From: Scatonaster sp045598705 | Lineage (GTDB): Bacteria > Bacillota > Clostridia > Saccharofermentanales > Saccharofermentanaceae | Assembly (NCBI GenBank): GCA_045598705.1 | Contig: JAZLMM010000057.1 | Coordinates: 1-35,782 of the forward strand | DNA: 35,782 bases | Reading direction: 5' to 3' | In this document: positions 1 to 7,181 of the stretch, in pieces | Layout of the letters: the number at the start of each line of letters is the position of its first letter | How positions within the stretch are numbered: the first letter of the stretch is position 1 | Notes under the pieces: model-generated | The model's input: only the letters and a program-made list of their open reading frames with translations | What the model was told of the DNA's origin: nothing | The model's database searches: none | Translations under genes and position numbers: made by a program

Positions 1-23
1 TCACTCGCATCTTTCATTTTCTC

Positions 24-98
24 TTCCGACTACAGAACACTTTAGTCTCTCCAGTCGGAAATCCCACGTTTTGCACCAGCATGTTATTTCTCCATTTC
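24..98 (-). repeat. Left-end copy of a hairpin-containing repeat
   Basis: The core is an 8-bp inverted repeat, TTCCGACT (24-31) and AGTCGGAA (53-60), around a 21-nt loop. The same arms with a loop of the same length recur at 35718-35754 in the opposite orientation, and 13 of 21 loop positions match. A further shared block, GAAATGGAGA on the minus strand, lies at 89-98. Read on the minus strand, both copies translate to KWR followed by FPTG..K..CSR, so similarity extends beyond the stem. It lies beyond the yraN terminator. The open frame across it reads through that terminator, so I treat it as a repeat and not a gene. Bases 99-142 show nothing recognisable. Confidence 0.6.
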
Positions 99-142
99 AA
101 TTCTTCTGATTCCTCATTCCCCAAGTTTCCGTGATGAACCAG

Positions 143-180
143 AAAAAAAGGAATGAGGCCCCGGTTTCCCAAAGCCCCAT
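143..180 (-). terminator. Rho-independent terminator of the rbgA-rnhB-yraN operon
   Basis: On the minus strand a 12-bp stem (arms 169-180 and 153-164, with three G-U pairs) closes a GAAA tetraloop (165-168). It is followed by UCC and a run of seven U (143-149). It lies about 30 nt after the yraN stop codon. Confidence 0.9.
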
Positions 181-209
181 CCCAAACTATAAGGATACAC
201 AAAATATAT

Positions 210-572
210 TTAGATGAATGGCGTAAACTGCGCATGCAAGATTTGGCCAGATGCATCATGGGTCACACCGGCAACATAATACGAAACCACATCCAATGAA
301 ATATCATATTCTTTACAGAATTCAACCATGGTCATCATGATCTTCTTCTGTTTACTCGGCGTGACCGCCTCTTCCGGTGATCCGTAACGTTCATGCACAT
401 CACGAGACTTCACCTCGATTACGAGTACTTTCCCCTTATAAGAACAGATAATATCGATCTCACCCACACGCGGGACTGCATAGTTACGCGCAAGAATCTT
501 CGCGCCGCGCGAAACCAGATAGTACGCAACATAGTCTTCTGAACGCTTTCCAAAATCCTGATTCCTTGTCAT
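210..572 (-). CDS. yraN: UPF0102 (YraN-like) endonuclease-fold protein
   Basis: A 120-aa protein of the UPF0102 family, which has a predicted PD-(D/E)XK nuclease fold related to Holliday-junction resolvases; its physiological role is not settled. Visible fold residues are E12, D40 in GEID, and E53-V-K55 in IEVKSRD. The start used is the internal ATG at 572, because GGAGG lies 8-13 nt upstream and the protein then begins MTRNQDFGKRSED, as is usual for the family. The longer frame to 611 has no ribosome site. It is the last gene of the rbgA-rnhB-yraN unit, 58 nt after rnhB, an association common in Bacillota, and is followed by a strong terminator. Confidence 0.88.
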   Translation of the reverse strand: MTRNQDFGKRSEDYVAYYLVSRGAKILARNYAVPRVGEIDIICSYKGKVLVIEVKSRDVHERYGSPEEAVTPSKQKKIMMTMVEFCKEYDISLDVVSYYVAGVTHDASGQILHAQFTPFI

Positions 573-630
573 AAGTATAACCTCCGAAAGACAACGTCCA
601 CAGGACAGCAACAGAAAGATGATTACGATA

Positions 631-1260
631 TCAATGCATCTTCTTCAGGAAGCTCATCCGATGAATCGGAGAAATGCCCAATTCATGAATGGCCGCATAG
701 TGCTGAGCCGTACCGTACCCCTTGTGCTGCGCAAATCCATATCCAGGATATTCTTTGTCATAGTCTTCCATAATTCGATCTCGAGAGACCTTGGCAAGAA
801 TAGACGCCGCTGCAATCGAGTTCGACTGCGCATCGCCCTTGATGATTGGCTTAACAGGAATTCCCGTTCCACTTAGATTGACCGCATCGATCAGTAACAC
901 ATCCGGCTTCACGACAAGACCTGCTACCGCTGCACGCATCGCACTCTTTGTGGCTTCAAGGATATTAATCCGATCTATCTCTTCCGGTTCCACACGAATG
1001 ACGCAATAAGCCTTCGCATTCGCTACAATCTCATCATAGAGCTGATTACGTTTCTTCGGGGATAATTTCTTCGAATCATCTAGTCCATAGATCGGTTTCT
1101 CTGGATCAAGAATACAGGCTGCGGCGACGACCGGTCCTGCCAATGGACCTCTACCCGCCTCATCAATGCCACAACAAATATATTGTCCTGCCGCAATACA
1201 TTCTTTCTCGAAGACCGACATGGTCTCATATTTCTCTTTCAATTTCTCTTCCCGTGTCAT
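631..1260 (-). CDS. rnhB: Ribonuclease HII
   Basis: A 209-aa type 2 RNase H, which nicks RNA-DNA hybrids and starts removal of single ribonucleotides misincorporated in DNA. The signature GIDEAGRGPLAGPVV begins at residue 31, with catalytic D33 and E34. A further acidic residue lies in the later LLIDAVNL segment, and the C-terminal HKGYGT block is typical of HII enzymes. An N-terminal extension of about 30 residues precedes the catalytic core, as in many Bacillota. The ATG at 1260 has GAGGTG about 7 nt upstream. It is cotranscribed with rbgA upstream and yraN downstream. A type 1 enzyme, rnhA, is also in this window at 23.8 kb. Confidence 0.97.
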   Translation of the reverse strand: MTREEKLKEKYETMSVFEKECIAAGQYICCGIDEAGRGPLAGPVVAAACILDPEKPIYGLDDSKKLSPKKRNQLYDEIVANAKAYCVIRVEPEEIDRINILEATKSAMRAAVAGLVVKPDVLLIDAVNLSGTGIPVKPIIKGDAQSNSIAAASILAKVSRDRIMEDYDKEYPGYGFAQHKGYGTAQHYAAIHELGISPIHRMSFLKKMH

Positions 1261-1313
1261 GGAATCACCTCAAGAATTCTATATGGTAAAAGCACTTCAA
1301 TTGTAGCAGTAGA

Positions 1314-2186
1314 TCATGGACACTCAAGAGAAATTCGTCCAATGCGAACGCTTCGGAAATCATCCAAGAACAATTTGGCAAAACGCTCATCATTGATTCG
1401 TCCGCCCGACAAGATGCACCCCATATTTCGGGCTGCAGCCTCAAATCTCTCATAATCGTCCTCAATGTATTCCTCATCATCTTGAGGTACAAGCTTATAT
1501 CTTGTATAGAACTCATTCGGATAGAATTCCTCCAGAAGTTTCATTCCGGCAAAAGCGACCTCCACTACATCGACTACTTCCGTCTTGACTGCACCGGTCA
1601 GGGTCAGTACCAGTTGATTCCTCGGAGTACCAAGACGTGGCCACAGTACACCCGGCATATCCATCAATTCTAATTGTCCATCGGACTTTGCCCACTTGAA
1701 ATCACGTGTAACACCAGGCATGTCGCCCGTTACAGCAATCTTTCGGTTACATAGACCATTGATTAATGTCGACTTCCCTGAATTCGGAACGCCAACCACC
1801 ATGGCACGTACCGGCCGACCCATTCGTCCCTTCGCCTCCGCTTTCGCAAGCACATCCGAGCAAAGTTCAACGGCCATATTGCGAAGCTTATCTAGGCCCT
1901 TCTTATGAGAAGCGTCGATAGCCACAGCAGGTACGCCCAGTTCCTTATACTTACTTAGCCATGCATTGGTTACCTTCTCGTCCGCCAGATCCGCCTTATT
2001 GAGCACAACGATACGTGGCTTCTTCGCAACAAGCTTATCCAATTCAGGATTTCTGCTGGAAATCGGTATTCTTGCATCTACGGTTTCAAATACAACATCG
2101 ACATATCTGAGATTATCACCGACTTCATTTAATGCTTTACGCATATGGCCCGGAAACCAGTTGATACTACCTTTGACCTCTGACAT
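1314..2186 (-). CDS. rbgA: Ribosome biogenesis GTPase RbgA (YlqF)
   Basis: A 290-aa circularly permuted GTPase needed for late assembly of the 50S subunit in Bacillota. The permuted motif order is visible: G4 (NKADL) comes first, then G1 (GVPNSGKST), the GVTRD loop and G3 (DMPG). The N-terminus has the family WFPGHMRKA motif. The start is placed at 2186 (MSEVKGSINWFPGHM), which has GGAG about 10 nt upstream. The longer frame to 2288 would run through the rplS terminator and its own promoter. It is the first gene of the unit with rnhB and yraN, and is probably transcribed from the extended -10 at 2233-2241. Confidence 0.96.
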   Translation of the reverse strand: MSEVKGSINWFPGHMRKALNEVGDNLRYVDVVFETVDARIPISSRNPELDKLVAKKPRIVVLNKADLADEKVTNAWLSKYKELGVPAVAIDASHKKGLDKLRNMAVELCSDVLAKAEAKGRMGRPVRAMVVGVPNSGKSTLINGLCNRKIAVTGDMPGVTRDFKWAKSDGQLELMDMPGVLWPRLGTPRNQLVLTLTGAVKTEVVDVVEVAFAGMKLLEEFYPNEFYTRYKLVPQDDEEYIEDDYERFEAAARNMGCILSGGRINDERFAKLFLDDFRSVRIGRISLECP

Positions 2187-2232
2187 GTAAATAACTCCTT
2201 CATGAACAGTATTTCCGAAAACGGGTAAAACG

Positions 2233-2241
2233 ATTATAGCA
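2233..2241 (-). promoter_or_regulatory. Extended -10 promoter for rbgA
   Basis: On the minus strand the sequence reads TGCTATAAT, a perfect -10 with an extended TGn. It follows directly after the T-run of the rplS terminator, and no good -35 is visible because the spacer is the terminator tail. Confidence 0.6.
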
Positions 2242-2242
2242 C

Positions 2243-2276
2243 AAAAAAAGACCGTCACCATAACGATGACGGTCTT
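2243..2276 (-). terminator. Terminator of rplS
   Basis: Minus-strand stem AAGACCGTCA / TGACGGTCTT (arms 2267-2276 and 2248-2257), a 9-nt loop and a seven-T tail. It begins about 20 nt after the rplS stop codon. Confidence 0.9.
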
Positions 2277-2296
2277 CTGAAATAGCATATCTACAA

Positions 2297-2650
2297 TTAC
2301 TTCTTAGAAGAAAGCTTCTCAGTAACTCTAGCGGCCTTACCAACACGATTACGCAGGTAATAAAGCTTAGCTCTTCTTACACGGCCCTTACGGACAATCT
2401 CAATCTTATCAATGTTAGGAGAATGAACGGGTAATACACGCTCAACACCAACTCCATAGGAGAGACGGCGAATTGTCATGGTCTCAGAAAGACCGCCGCC
2501 CTTACGTGCAATCACATAGCCTTCAAATACCTGGATACGCTCACGGGAACCTTCTTTGATCTTCAGGTGTGCTTTAACAAGATCACCAACTTCGACCTCA
2601 GAATAGCTATTGCGCAGATTGTCCTGCTCGACTGCTTTAACTAAATCCAT
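2297..2650 (-). CDS. rplS: 50S ribosomal protein L19
   Basis: A 117-aa L19, located at the 30S-50S interface. Family blocks are clear: VGDLVKAHLKIKEG, RIQVFEGYVIARKGGG, YGVGVERVLPVHSP and RRAKLYYLR. The start at 2650 (MDLVKAVEQ) is supported by GGAGG 10-14 nt upstream; the extra 18 codons in the longer frame are leader RNA. The gene is separated from trmD by a DUF3267-type gene. It has its own sigma-A promoter, a leader RNA and a terminator, so it behaves as a monocistron although it sits inside the usual rimM-trmD-rplS neighbourhood. Confidence 0.98.
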   Translation of the reverse strand: MDLVKAVEQDNLRNSYSEVEVGDLVKAHLKIKEGSRERIQVFEGYVIARKGGGLSETMTIRRLSYGVGVERVLPVHSPNIDKIEIVRKGRVRRAKLYYLRNRVGKAARVTEKLSSKK

Positions 2651-2714
2651 CTTTGTTTCCTCCTCTTCCGATAGATGTTCATGCGGGATCACGCAGCGGA
2701 CCATCCCTTTTAGC
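2651..2714 (-). promoter_or_regulatory. Probable L19 (rplS) autoregulatory leader RNA
   Basis: The 5' UTR between the promoter and rplS holds GGGAT / ATCCC arms around a 13-nt loop, followed by CCG / CGG arms enclosing CATGAACATC, then GAAGAGGAGG. This layout and the CATGAACATCTA block resemble the L19 leader family of Bacillota as I remember it. Binding by L19 is inferred, and a covariance-model search was not possible. Confidence 0.55.
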
Positions 2715-2720
2715 CGTTAA

Positions 2721-2749
2721 ATAGTAACACAACGAAATATACGATGCAA
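2721..2749 (-). promoter_or_regulatory. Sigma-A promoter of rplS
   Basis: Minus strand: -35 TTGCAT (2744-2749), 17-nt spacer, -10 TACTAT (2721-2726). Transcription should start near 2714, giving a leader of about 65 nt. Confidence 0.75.
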
Positions 2750-2791
2750 GTGTTTCTACGAAAAAACTACCGGTTTTTCAATATTATTCAC

Positions 2792-3433
2792 TTATTTTCT
2801 CACAAAATAAGCATAACCGACCTCATATGGATGGTCGAACAACTTGCAATTGCGATGTTTACGCAGTGTCCAGACTACTAAGATATCTCCGCCACCACCG
2901 CATACACCGACAACACCCAGAATAACTAATCCGAAACTTGATATCACAATTCCTATGATGATGGGTACGATACCGAGTAACACAGTTGGTGCAATACATC
3001 CCCAGAAGTATTGCGGGATAGAAAGCGCTTCACGGCAATGGCAGTAAGGTGTGAGCATCTTCGCATTAAAACCAAAATCTATACTCCCCCATTTCTTCTG
3101 ACAAGGAAAGTGCCAGAAGAATCCGTGGATAAATTCATGGAGCAAAATTGTCACGAGATACACCAGAAGGAGAATCCAAGCCCACAACGACGGAGACACG
3201 CGGTCTAATATCGCATCATGAAAGAAATTCTCTTTGCCATTCACCAAAGTATGAATCAGAAATGACAGACTACCTGGAACAATAAGTAACACGATTGCAA
3301 ATAAGTTCGCAACGACAATGCTGATTCTCTCCAAACGAGGCTCATAGCCCTGCGCCTGCATCTCAGTTACCAAGTCTTCATATTCTTGTTTCTTTCTGGC
3401 ACGAATCGCTTCGTTCTCTACTTCAATTCTCAT
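2792..3433 (-). CDS. DUF3267-like membrane metalloprotease
   Basis: A 213-aa integral membrane protein with an HExxH zinc motif (H99, E100, H103 in ILLHEFIHG) inside a hydrophobic segment, the hallmark of DUF3267-type putative zincins. Hydrophobic segments lie near residues 36-62, 82-104 and 135-190, and a cytoplasmic charged N-terminus of about 35 residues precedes them. The substrate is unknown. The ATG at 3433 has AGGAAG about 6 nt upstream. It lies 27 nt after trmD on the same strand and so is probably cotranscribed with it, placed between trmD and rplS, which are usually adjacent. No convincing terminator follows. Confidence 0.7.
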   Translation of the reverse strand: MRIEVENEAIRARKKQEYEDLVTEMQAQGYEPRLERISIVVANLFAIVLLIVPGSLSFLIHTLVNGKENFFHDAILDRVSPSLWAWILLLVYLVTILLHEFIHGFFWHFPCQKKWGSIDFGFNAKMLTPYCHCREALSIPQYFWGCIAPTVLLGIVPIIIGIVISSFGLVILGVVGVCGGGGDILVVWTLRKHRNCKLFDHPYEVGYAYFVRK

Positions 3434-3460
3434 CTGGTTACTTCCTAATGTTTAGTCTCC

Positions 3461-4201
3461 TTATCTTTCTTCTTCATCAATGGCCAATAACTGCTTCCAA
3501 TCCTCGGAAGACAGATCCATCTTCTCTAATAGGTCCGGTCGACGTTTCCATGTATCGTAAAGACCATGAAGACGTTTCCATTCCTTTATTTTCGCATGAT
3601 TACCGGAAAGCATGACCTCTGGAACTGCTTGATCATGCCATACGTTAGGTTTGGTATACTGTGGCGCCTCAAGGTATCCATTCATATGAGATTCTTCTTC
3701 ATATGCTTCGCTATTTGGAAGGACACCTTCTATCATTCGAGAGACACAATCAATGACCACACAAGCAGCCACTTCACCACCGGTCAACACATAATCGCCG
3801 ATAGAGAGATCCTCATCCACGATTTCATCGAGGACACGCTGATCGATGCCCTCATAATGGCCACAAAGAATCACGACATGCTCATGCTTTGCAAGTTCTT
3901 TTGCCTTCGCTTGATTGAGCACGCTCCCCTTTGGACTCATGAACACACAATGCGGTTTGGGTTCCTCACCAGCTTTATATAAAGATGAGAAAGCCTGATA
4001 TACCGGTTCACATTGCATCAACATTCCTGTACCGCCGCCGAAAAGTGTATCATCAACTTTCCCGTAACGATTACCAGCAAAATCACGAATATCTACAGTT
4101 TGAAGCTCAATGACACCTTTCTCCATCGCACGACCAATGATACTTTCATGAAGAAAGCCAGATACTTGATTGGGGAAAAGTGTCAGAACCGAAAACTTCA
4201 T
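3461..4201 (-). CDS. trmD: tRNA (guanine-N1)-methyltransferase TrmD
   Basis: A 246-aa SPOUT methyltransferase that makes m1G37 in tRNAs reading CCN, CGG and CUN codons, which prevents +1 frameshifting. It opens with MKFSVLTLFP. The trefoil-knot S-adenosylmethionine (SAM) site is visible as LCGHYEGIDQRV and IGDYVLTGGEVA, and the C-terminal helical domain carries PNVWHDQAVPEVMLSGNHAKI. The ATG at 4201 is preceded by GAGG. It is separated from rimM by 6 nt. In this window a tRNA-Pro(GGG), a TrmD substrate class, lies at 28.3 kb. Length and motifs are those of a complete enzyme. Confidence 0.98.
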   Translation of the reverse strand: MKFSVLTLFPNQVSGFLHESIIGRAMEKGVIELQTVDIRDFAGNRYGKVDDTLFGGGTGMLMQCEPVYQAFSSLYKAGEEPKPHCVFMSPKGSVLNQAKAKELAKHEHVVILCGHYEGIDQRVLDEIVDEDLSIGDYVLTGGEVAACVVIDCVSRMIEGVLPNSEAYEEESHMNGYLEAPQYTKPNVWHDQAVPEVMLSGNHAKIKEWKRLHGLYDTWKRRPDLLEKMDLSSEDWKQLLAIDEEER

Positions 4202-4207
4202 AAGACC

Positions 4208-4732
4208 TCACTCATAAATCTCATAGAGGCCATCTGGCAATATTACATCCATTGTTCCATCCTCCAAAGAAACATTAAAAACAATGGTCTTAAGATATGG
4301 TATCAGAAGATCATTCTTACCCTTACGGCGCACGACAATAATGTCACTGGCACCATAATTCAGAATGTCCTTGACTTGACCTAATTCTCCACGAGCCGCA
4401 TCTACAACTGTAAGGCCAATTAGATCGGCGATGAAGAACTTATCTTTCGGTAACTTGATTGCCTGATCGCGTGTGACCGCGATAAATAAGCCGTTCAGTT
4501 TCGCCGCTTCATCTCGGTCGGACACGTCTTCAAACTTTAACAAAGTATGTTGCTCATCAATACGAGCAGAAACTGCTGTTTTCTTGAATTTCAGTTGTTC
4601 TTTCTCATCAAGAATCAAACAATCCTTCAATCTATGGAAACGGCGCACATCATCCGTAAACGGGGTAACACGCACCTCGCCACGGACACCATGTGCGCCG
4701 CCGATTTTTCCAATAATCAGATAGTCTTTCAT
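4208..4732 (-). CDS. rimM: 16S rRNA processing / 30S maturation protein RimM
   Basis: A 174-aa 30S assembly factor that binds S19 and acts on the 3' domain of 16S rRNA. The N-terminal RimM barrel begins with IGKIGGAHGVRGEVRV, and the C-terminal PRC-barrel half includes DLIGLTVV and GASDIIVV, ending PDGLYEIYE. Its start codon overlaps the khpA stop by 4 nt (ATGA), indicating translational coupling, and trmD follows after 6 nt. This khpA-rimM-trmD arrangement is standard in Bacillota. Confidence 0.97.
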   Translation of the reverse strand: MKDYLIIGKIGGAHGVRGEVRVTPFTDDVRRFHRLKDCLILDEKEQLKFKKTAVSARIDEQHTLLKFEDVSDRDEAAKLNGLFIAVTRDQAIKLPKDKFFIADLIGLTVVDAARGELGQVKDILNYGASDIIVVRRKGKNDLLIPYLKTIVFNVSLEDGTMDVILPDGLYEIYE

Positions 4733-4956
4733 TCGTTGATATCCACGATGACACGCTTGCCTTCGCGCAGGTACTTCGCCTTCATGACAGAACGGATTGC
4801 CTGTGCACGGCGGCCGCCCTTACCGATGACTTTGCCCATATCTTCTGGATTTACCGTCAATTCAAGAACAACAGTATTTCCACGTTCAGACTTCTTTACG
4901 ACTACATCCTCAGGATGGTTGACCAAAGACTTGGCCATTGTAGTTAATAATTCCAT
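4729..4956 (-). CDS. khpA: KH-domain RNA-binding protein KhpA
   Basis: A 75-aa single-KH protein. KhpA forms a complex with KhpB (Jag/EloR) that binds RNA and affects cell elongation in streptococci and other Bacillota. The RNA-binding GxxG loop is in MGKVIGKGGRRAQAIR. The N-terminus (MELLTTMAKSLVNHPE) aligns with the family, so the ATG at 4956 is probably right although nothing SD-like lies within 15 nt of it. The only strong SD (AAGGAGG, 5002-5008) is 45 nt away, across a 7-bp hairpin. It sits between rpsP and rimM, where the family is normally found. Confidence 0.92.
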   Translation of the reverse strand: MELLTTMAKSLVNHPEDVVVKKSERGNTVVLELTVNPEDMGKVIGKGGRRAQAIRSVMKAKYLREGKRVIVDINE

Positions 4957-4967
4957 GTTCTACAATT

Positions 4968-5008
4968 TGCAGCATGTAAATAGAAGCAGGTGTGCTGCAT
5001 GCCTCCTT
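4968..5008 (-). promoter_or_regulatory. Hairpin-bridged ribosome binding site of khpA
   Basis: On the minus strand AAGGAGG (5002-5008) is followed two bases later by a perfect 7-bp stem, TGCAGCA / TGCTGCA (arms 4993-4999 and 4968-4974, 18-nt loop). Then come 11 nt and the khpA ATG. Folding would reduce the SD-to-ATG distance to about 13 nt. The bridging function is an inference. Confidence 0.5.
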
Positions 5009-5028
5009 AGATTGATATTCGGGAAGAA

Positions 5029-5277
5029 TTACTTCTCGATAGCACCTGTCTTCTTCAGAAGTGCACGAACTGTATCTGTTGGCTGTGCACCGTTAGCGAT
5101 CCACTTCTTAGCAGCCTCTGTATCGATGTTGATCTCAGCCGGATCTGTCAGAGGATTGTAAGTACCAATCTCCTCAATGAAGCGGCCATCACGCGGATAA
5201 CGACCATCTGCAACTACTACACGATAGAAAGGAGCCTTCTTTGCGCCCATTCTTCTCAAACGAATCTTTACTGCCAT
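5029..5277 (-). CDS. rpsP: 30S ribosomal protein S16
   Basis: An 82-aa S16, an early-assembly protein of the 30S body. It shows MAVKIRLRRMGAKKAPFYR, VVADGRYPRDGRFIEEIGTYNP and the C-terminal WIANGAQPTDTVRALLKK. The SD site (AGGAGG) is immediately upstream of the ATG at 5277. It lies 104 nt downstream of ffh; this gap (5278-5381) has no clear terminator, and only an AT-rich TATAGT-like stretch with no matching -35. The gene therefore probably shares the ylxM-ffh transcript. Confidence 0.98.
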   Translation of the reverse strand: MAVKIRLRRMGAKKAPFYRVVVADGRYPRDGRFIEEIGTYNPLTDPAEINIDTEAAKKWIANGAQPTDTVRALLKKTGAIEK

Positions 5278-5381
5278 TTTCTTGTCCTCCTAGCAATTTC
5301 TTACCATTTCGTTTTTACTATATATTCTCGCGTTATTCCCCTCTTCGAAAAACCTCGTTTCAGGCTTCGCGTGAACATCAA

Positions 5382-6773
5382 TTAAAATGGAAACTTCTTG
5401 TTTCCCATGCCTCCCATGCCTCCAAGCTTCCCTAATGCACCCATGCCACCTGGAAAACCGCGAAGACCTTTCTTTCCGCCCTTGGCCATCTTGGTGAACT
5501 TCTTCATCATCTCGGCGGTCTGCTCATACTGACGAATCAACTGATTGACCTGCTGCACCGTCGTACCGGAACCTGCCGCGATACGCTTTCTGCGATTTGC
5601 ATTGAGAATATTCGGGACTCGTCTTTCCTTCTTAGTCATCGAACGGATGATTGCCATATTGGTATCGATTACCTTATCGTCAATATCTTCTTCTTTCACT
5701 TTGCCGGCCGCACCAGGAATCATTCCGATGACGTCCTTCATAGAACCCATTTTCTTAATCTGTTCGAACTGAGAAAGAAGATCATCCATATTGAAAGTGT
5801 TGCTGAGCATACGCTCAACAGACTTCATTGCCTCTTCCTCATCGATATTCTGCTGCGCTTTCTCAATCAACGAAAGCACATCACCCATGCCAAGGATTCT
5901 GTCCGCCATACGATCCGGATAGAACTCTTCAATATTCTCAACTTTCTCACCGACGCAGATATACTTAATCGGTTTACCTGTCATCTTACGAATAGATAAA
6001 GCAGCACCACCTCTGGCGTCACCATCAAGTTTCGTCATGATGAAGCCATCCAGACCGATACGTTCTTCGAAGCTCTGGGCAACTGCAACCGCTTCCTGAC
6101 CGATCATGGCGTCGACGACCAACAATTTCTCATGCGGCTTAACATAATCACCAATCTTGATGAGTTCTTCCATCAGATCATCATCCACAGTCATACGACC
6201 AGCGGTATCGACAATCAGTGTGTCACAAAGAAGATATTTCGCACGATCAATACCAGCCTTGGCAATCACAATCGGATCTTTCTCATCTGGCATAATGAAG
6301 CTTGGCACTTCCACTTTCTGCGCCAATACTTCCAACTGCTTTGCAGCGGCCGGACGATGCACGTCCAAAGAAAGAAGCAACGGACGCTTGCCGTCTTTCT
6401 TCAAGATCTTCGCAAGTTTAGCAGCTGTCGTCGTCTTACCTGCACCCTGAAGACCATAGAGCATGACCACAGTGAAGCCCGAAGGCGAAACCATTAACTT
6501 ACTGCTTGTCTGACCTAGAAGCTCAATCAGTGATTCATGTACAATCTTAACGATCTGCTGACCAGGCGTCAGGCTCTTCATGACATCAGCGCCCTTACAC
6601 TTCTCAGACATATCTGCAACAAATTCTTTGACAACAGAGTAATTAACATCTGCTTCCAACAGCGCCATTCTGATTTCTTTCATCATGGCCTTAATATCCG
6701 CTTCCGTAACACGGGCGCTGCCACGCATCTTCGCGGTGATATTCTGTAATTTTGTCGACAGACTTTCAAACAT
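5382..6773 (-). CDS. ffh: Signal recognition particle protein Ffh (SRP54)
   Basis: A 463-aa SRP GTPase that binds signal sequences of nascent membrane proteins together with the SRP (4.5S/6S) RNA and docks with FtsY. The N domain covers residues 1-95. The G domain has G1 GLQGAGKTTTAAKL (about 109-122), the G3 block DTAGRM and the G4 block TKLDGDARGG. The methionine-rich M domain follows from about residue 300, with ILNANRRKRIAAGSGTTVQQVN. The last 30 residues form a Gly/Met-rich tail (GGMGALGKLGGMGGMG), common in Clostridia. It follows ylxM by 11 nt; its receptor gene ftsY is the next block upstream. Confidence 0.98.
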   Translation of the reverse strand: MFESLSTKLQNITAKMRGSARVTEADIKAMMKEIRMALLEADVNYSVVKEFVADMSEKCKGADVMKSLTPGQQIVKIVHESLIELLGQTSSKLMVSPSGFTVVMLYGLQGAGKTTTAAKLAKILKKDGKRPLLLSLDVHRPAAAKQLEVLAQKVEVPSFIMPDEKDPIVIAKAGIDRAKYLLCDTLIVDTAGRMTVDDDLMEELIKIGDYVKPHEKLLVVDAMIGQEAVAVAQSFEERIGLDGFIMTKLDGDARGGAALSIRKMTGKPIKYICVGEKVENIEEFYPDRMADRILGMGDVLSLIEKAQQNIDEEEAMKSVERMLSNTFNMDDLLSQFEQIKKMGSMKDVIGMIPGAAGKVKEEDIDDKVIDTNMAIIRSMTKKERRVPNILNANRRKRIAAGSGTTVQQVNQLIRQYEQTAEMMKKFTKMAKGGKKGLRGFPGGMGALGKLGGMGGMGNKKFPF

Positions 6774-6784
6774 ATTCTCTACCC

Positions 6785-7105
6785 TTATAACTCATTCATC
6801 AGGTTGGAAAGAAGTTCCTTCGCCTGATTCTCATTATGTTCTTCCAATGCGGCAAAAGCACTGGCAATCATTCTCTTCTGTTGTGTGAAGCGTTCAACAA
6901 GTTTCAGTTTCTCTTCATACTTCTGAAGGCTGTTGACACCACGATGAATCGTATCGTGTGCCGCCTGTCTGGAGATTTCACGATCTTCAGCAATCTCCGC
7001 CAAAGACATATCCTCTTGGAATCGAAGTTCAAGAATCTCACGCGTTCGCTTCGTTAGCAACTGTCCGTAAAAATCAAGCAACAAGCATACTTCTACGCTG
7101 TCCAT
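6785..7105 (-). CDS. ylxM: YlxM-type helix-turn-helix protein (UPF0122)
   Basis: A 106-aa all-helical protein of the UPF0122 (YlxM/p13) family, encoded immediately before ffh and thought to take part in the SRP pathway. A sigma-70 region-4-like helix-turn-helix (LRFQEDMSLAEIAEDREISRQAAHD) spans about residues 27-52. The start is set to the ATG at 7105 because AAGGAGG lies 8 nt upstream. The longer frame begins with a GTG at 7123, and that extension would itself contain the SD. It is the first gene of a long operon from the promoter at 7133-7161. Confidence 0.92.
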   Translation of the reverse strand: MDSVEVCLLLDFYGQLLTKRTREILELRFQEDMSLAEIAEDREISRQAAHDTIHRGVNSLQKYEEKLKLVERFTQQKRMIASAFAALEEHNENQAKELLSNLMNEL

Positions 7106-7132
7106 GAGGTCATCCTCCTTCACACTTGAAAG

Positions 7133-7161
7133 AGAATACCAAATGAAACATCGCCTGTCAA
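7133..7161 (-). promoter_or_regulatory. Sigma-A promoter of the ylxM-ffh operon
   Basis: Minus strand: consensus -35 TTGACA (7156-7161), 17-nt spacer, -10 TATTCT (7133-7138). The -35 lies in one arm of an inverted repeat (7155-7163 / 7170-7178). Confidence 0.8.
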
Positions 7162-7181
7162 GTGTTTTTACTTGTCAGTCT

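Noticed and set aside
14..259. An 81-codon minus-strand frame at the left end
   Set aside because: It overlaps the yraN 3' end, runs straight through the strong terminator at 143-180 and ends in the repeat. Its resemblance to the right-end copy is explained by the repeat itself.
619..876. Plus-strand frames opposite rnhB, rbgA, trmD, ffh, smc, pnp and others
   Set aside because: All are antisense shadows of well-identified genes without SD sites or recognisable protein content.
4957..4999. An 18-codon leader peptide starting at the ATG after AAGGAGG upstream of khpA
   Set aside because: The SD-to-ATG spacing is only one or two bases, too short for normal initiation, and the peptide has no regulatory codon run. 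The hairpin-bridging reading explains the SD better.
5278..5381. A separate promoter for rpsP
   Set aside because: TATAGT is present but no -35 lies at 16-18 nt; read-through from ffh is the simpler view.
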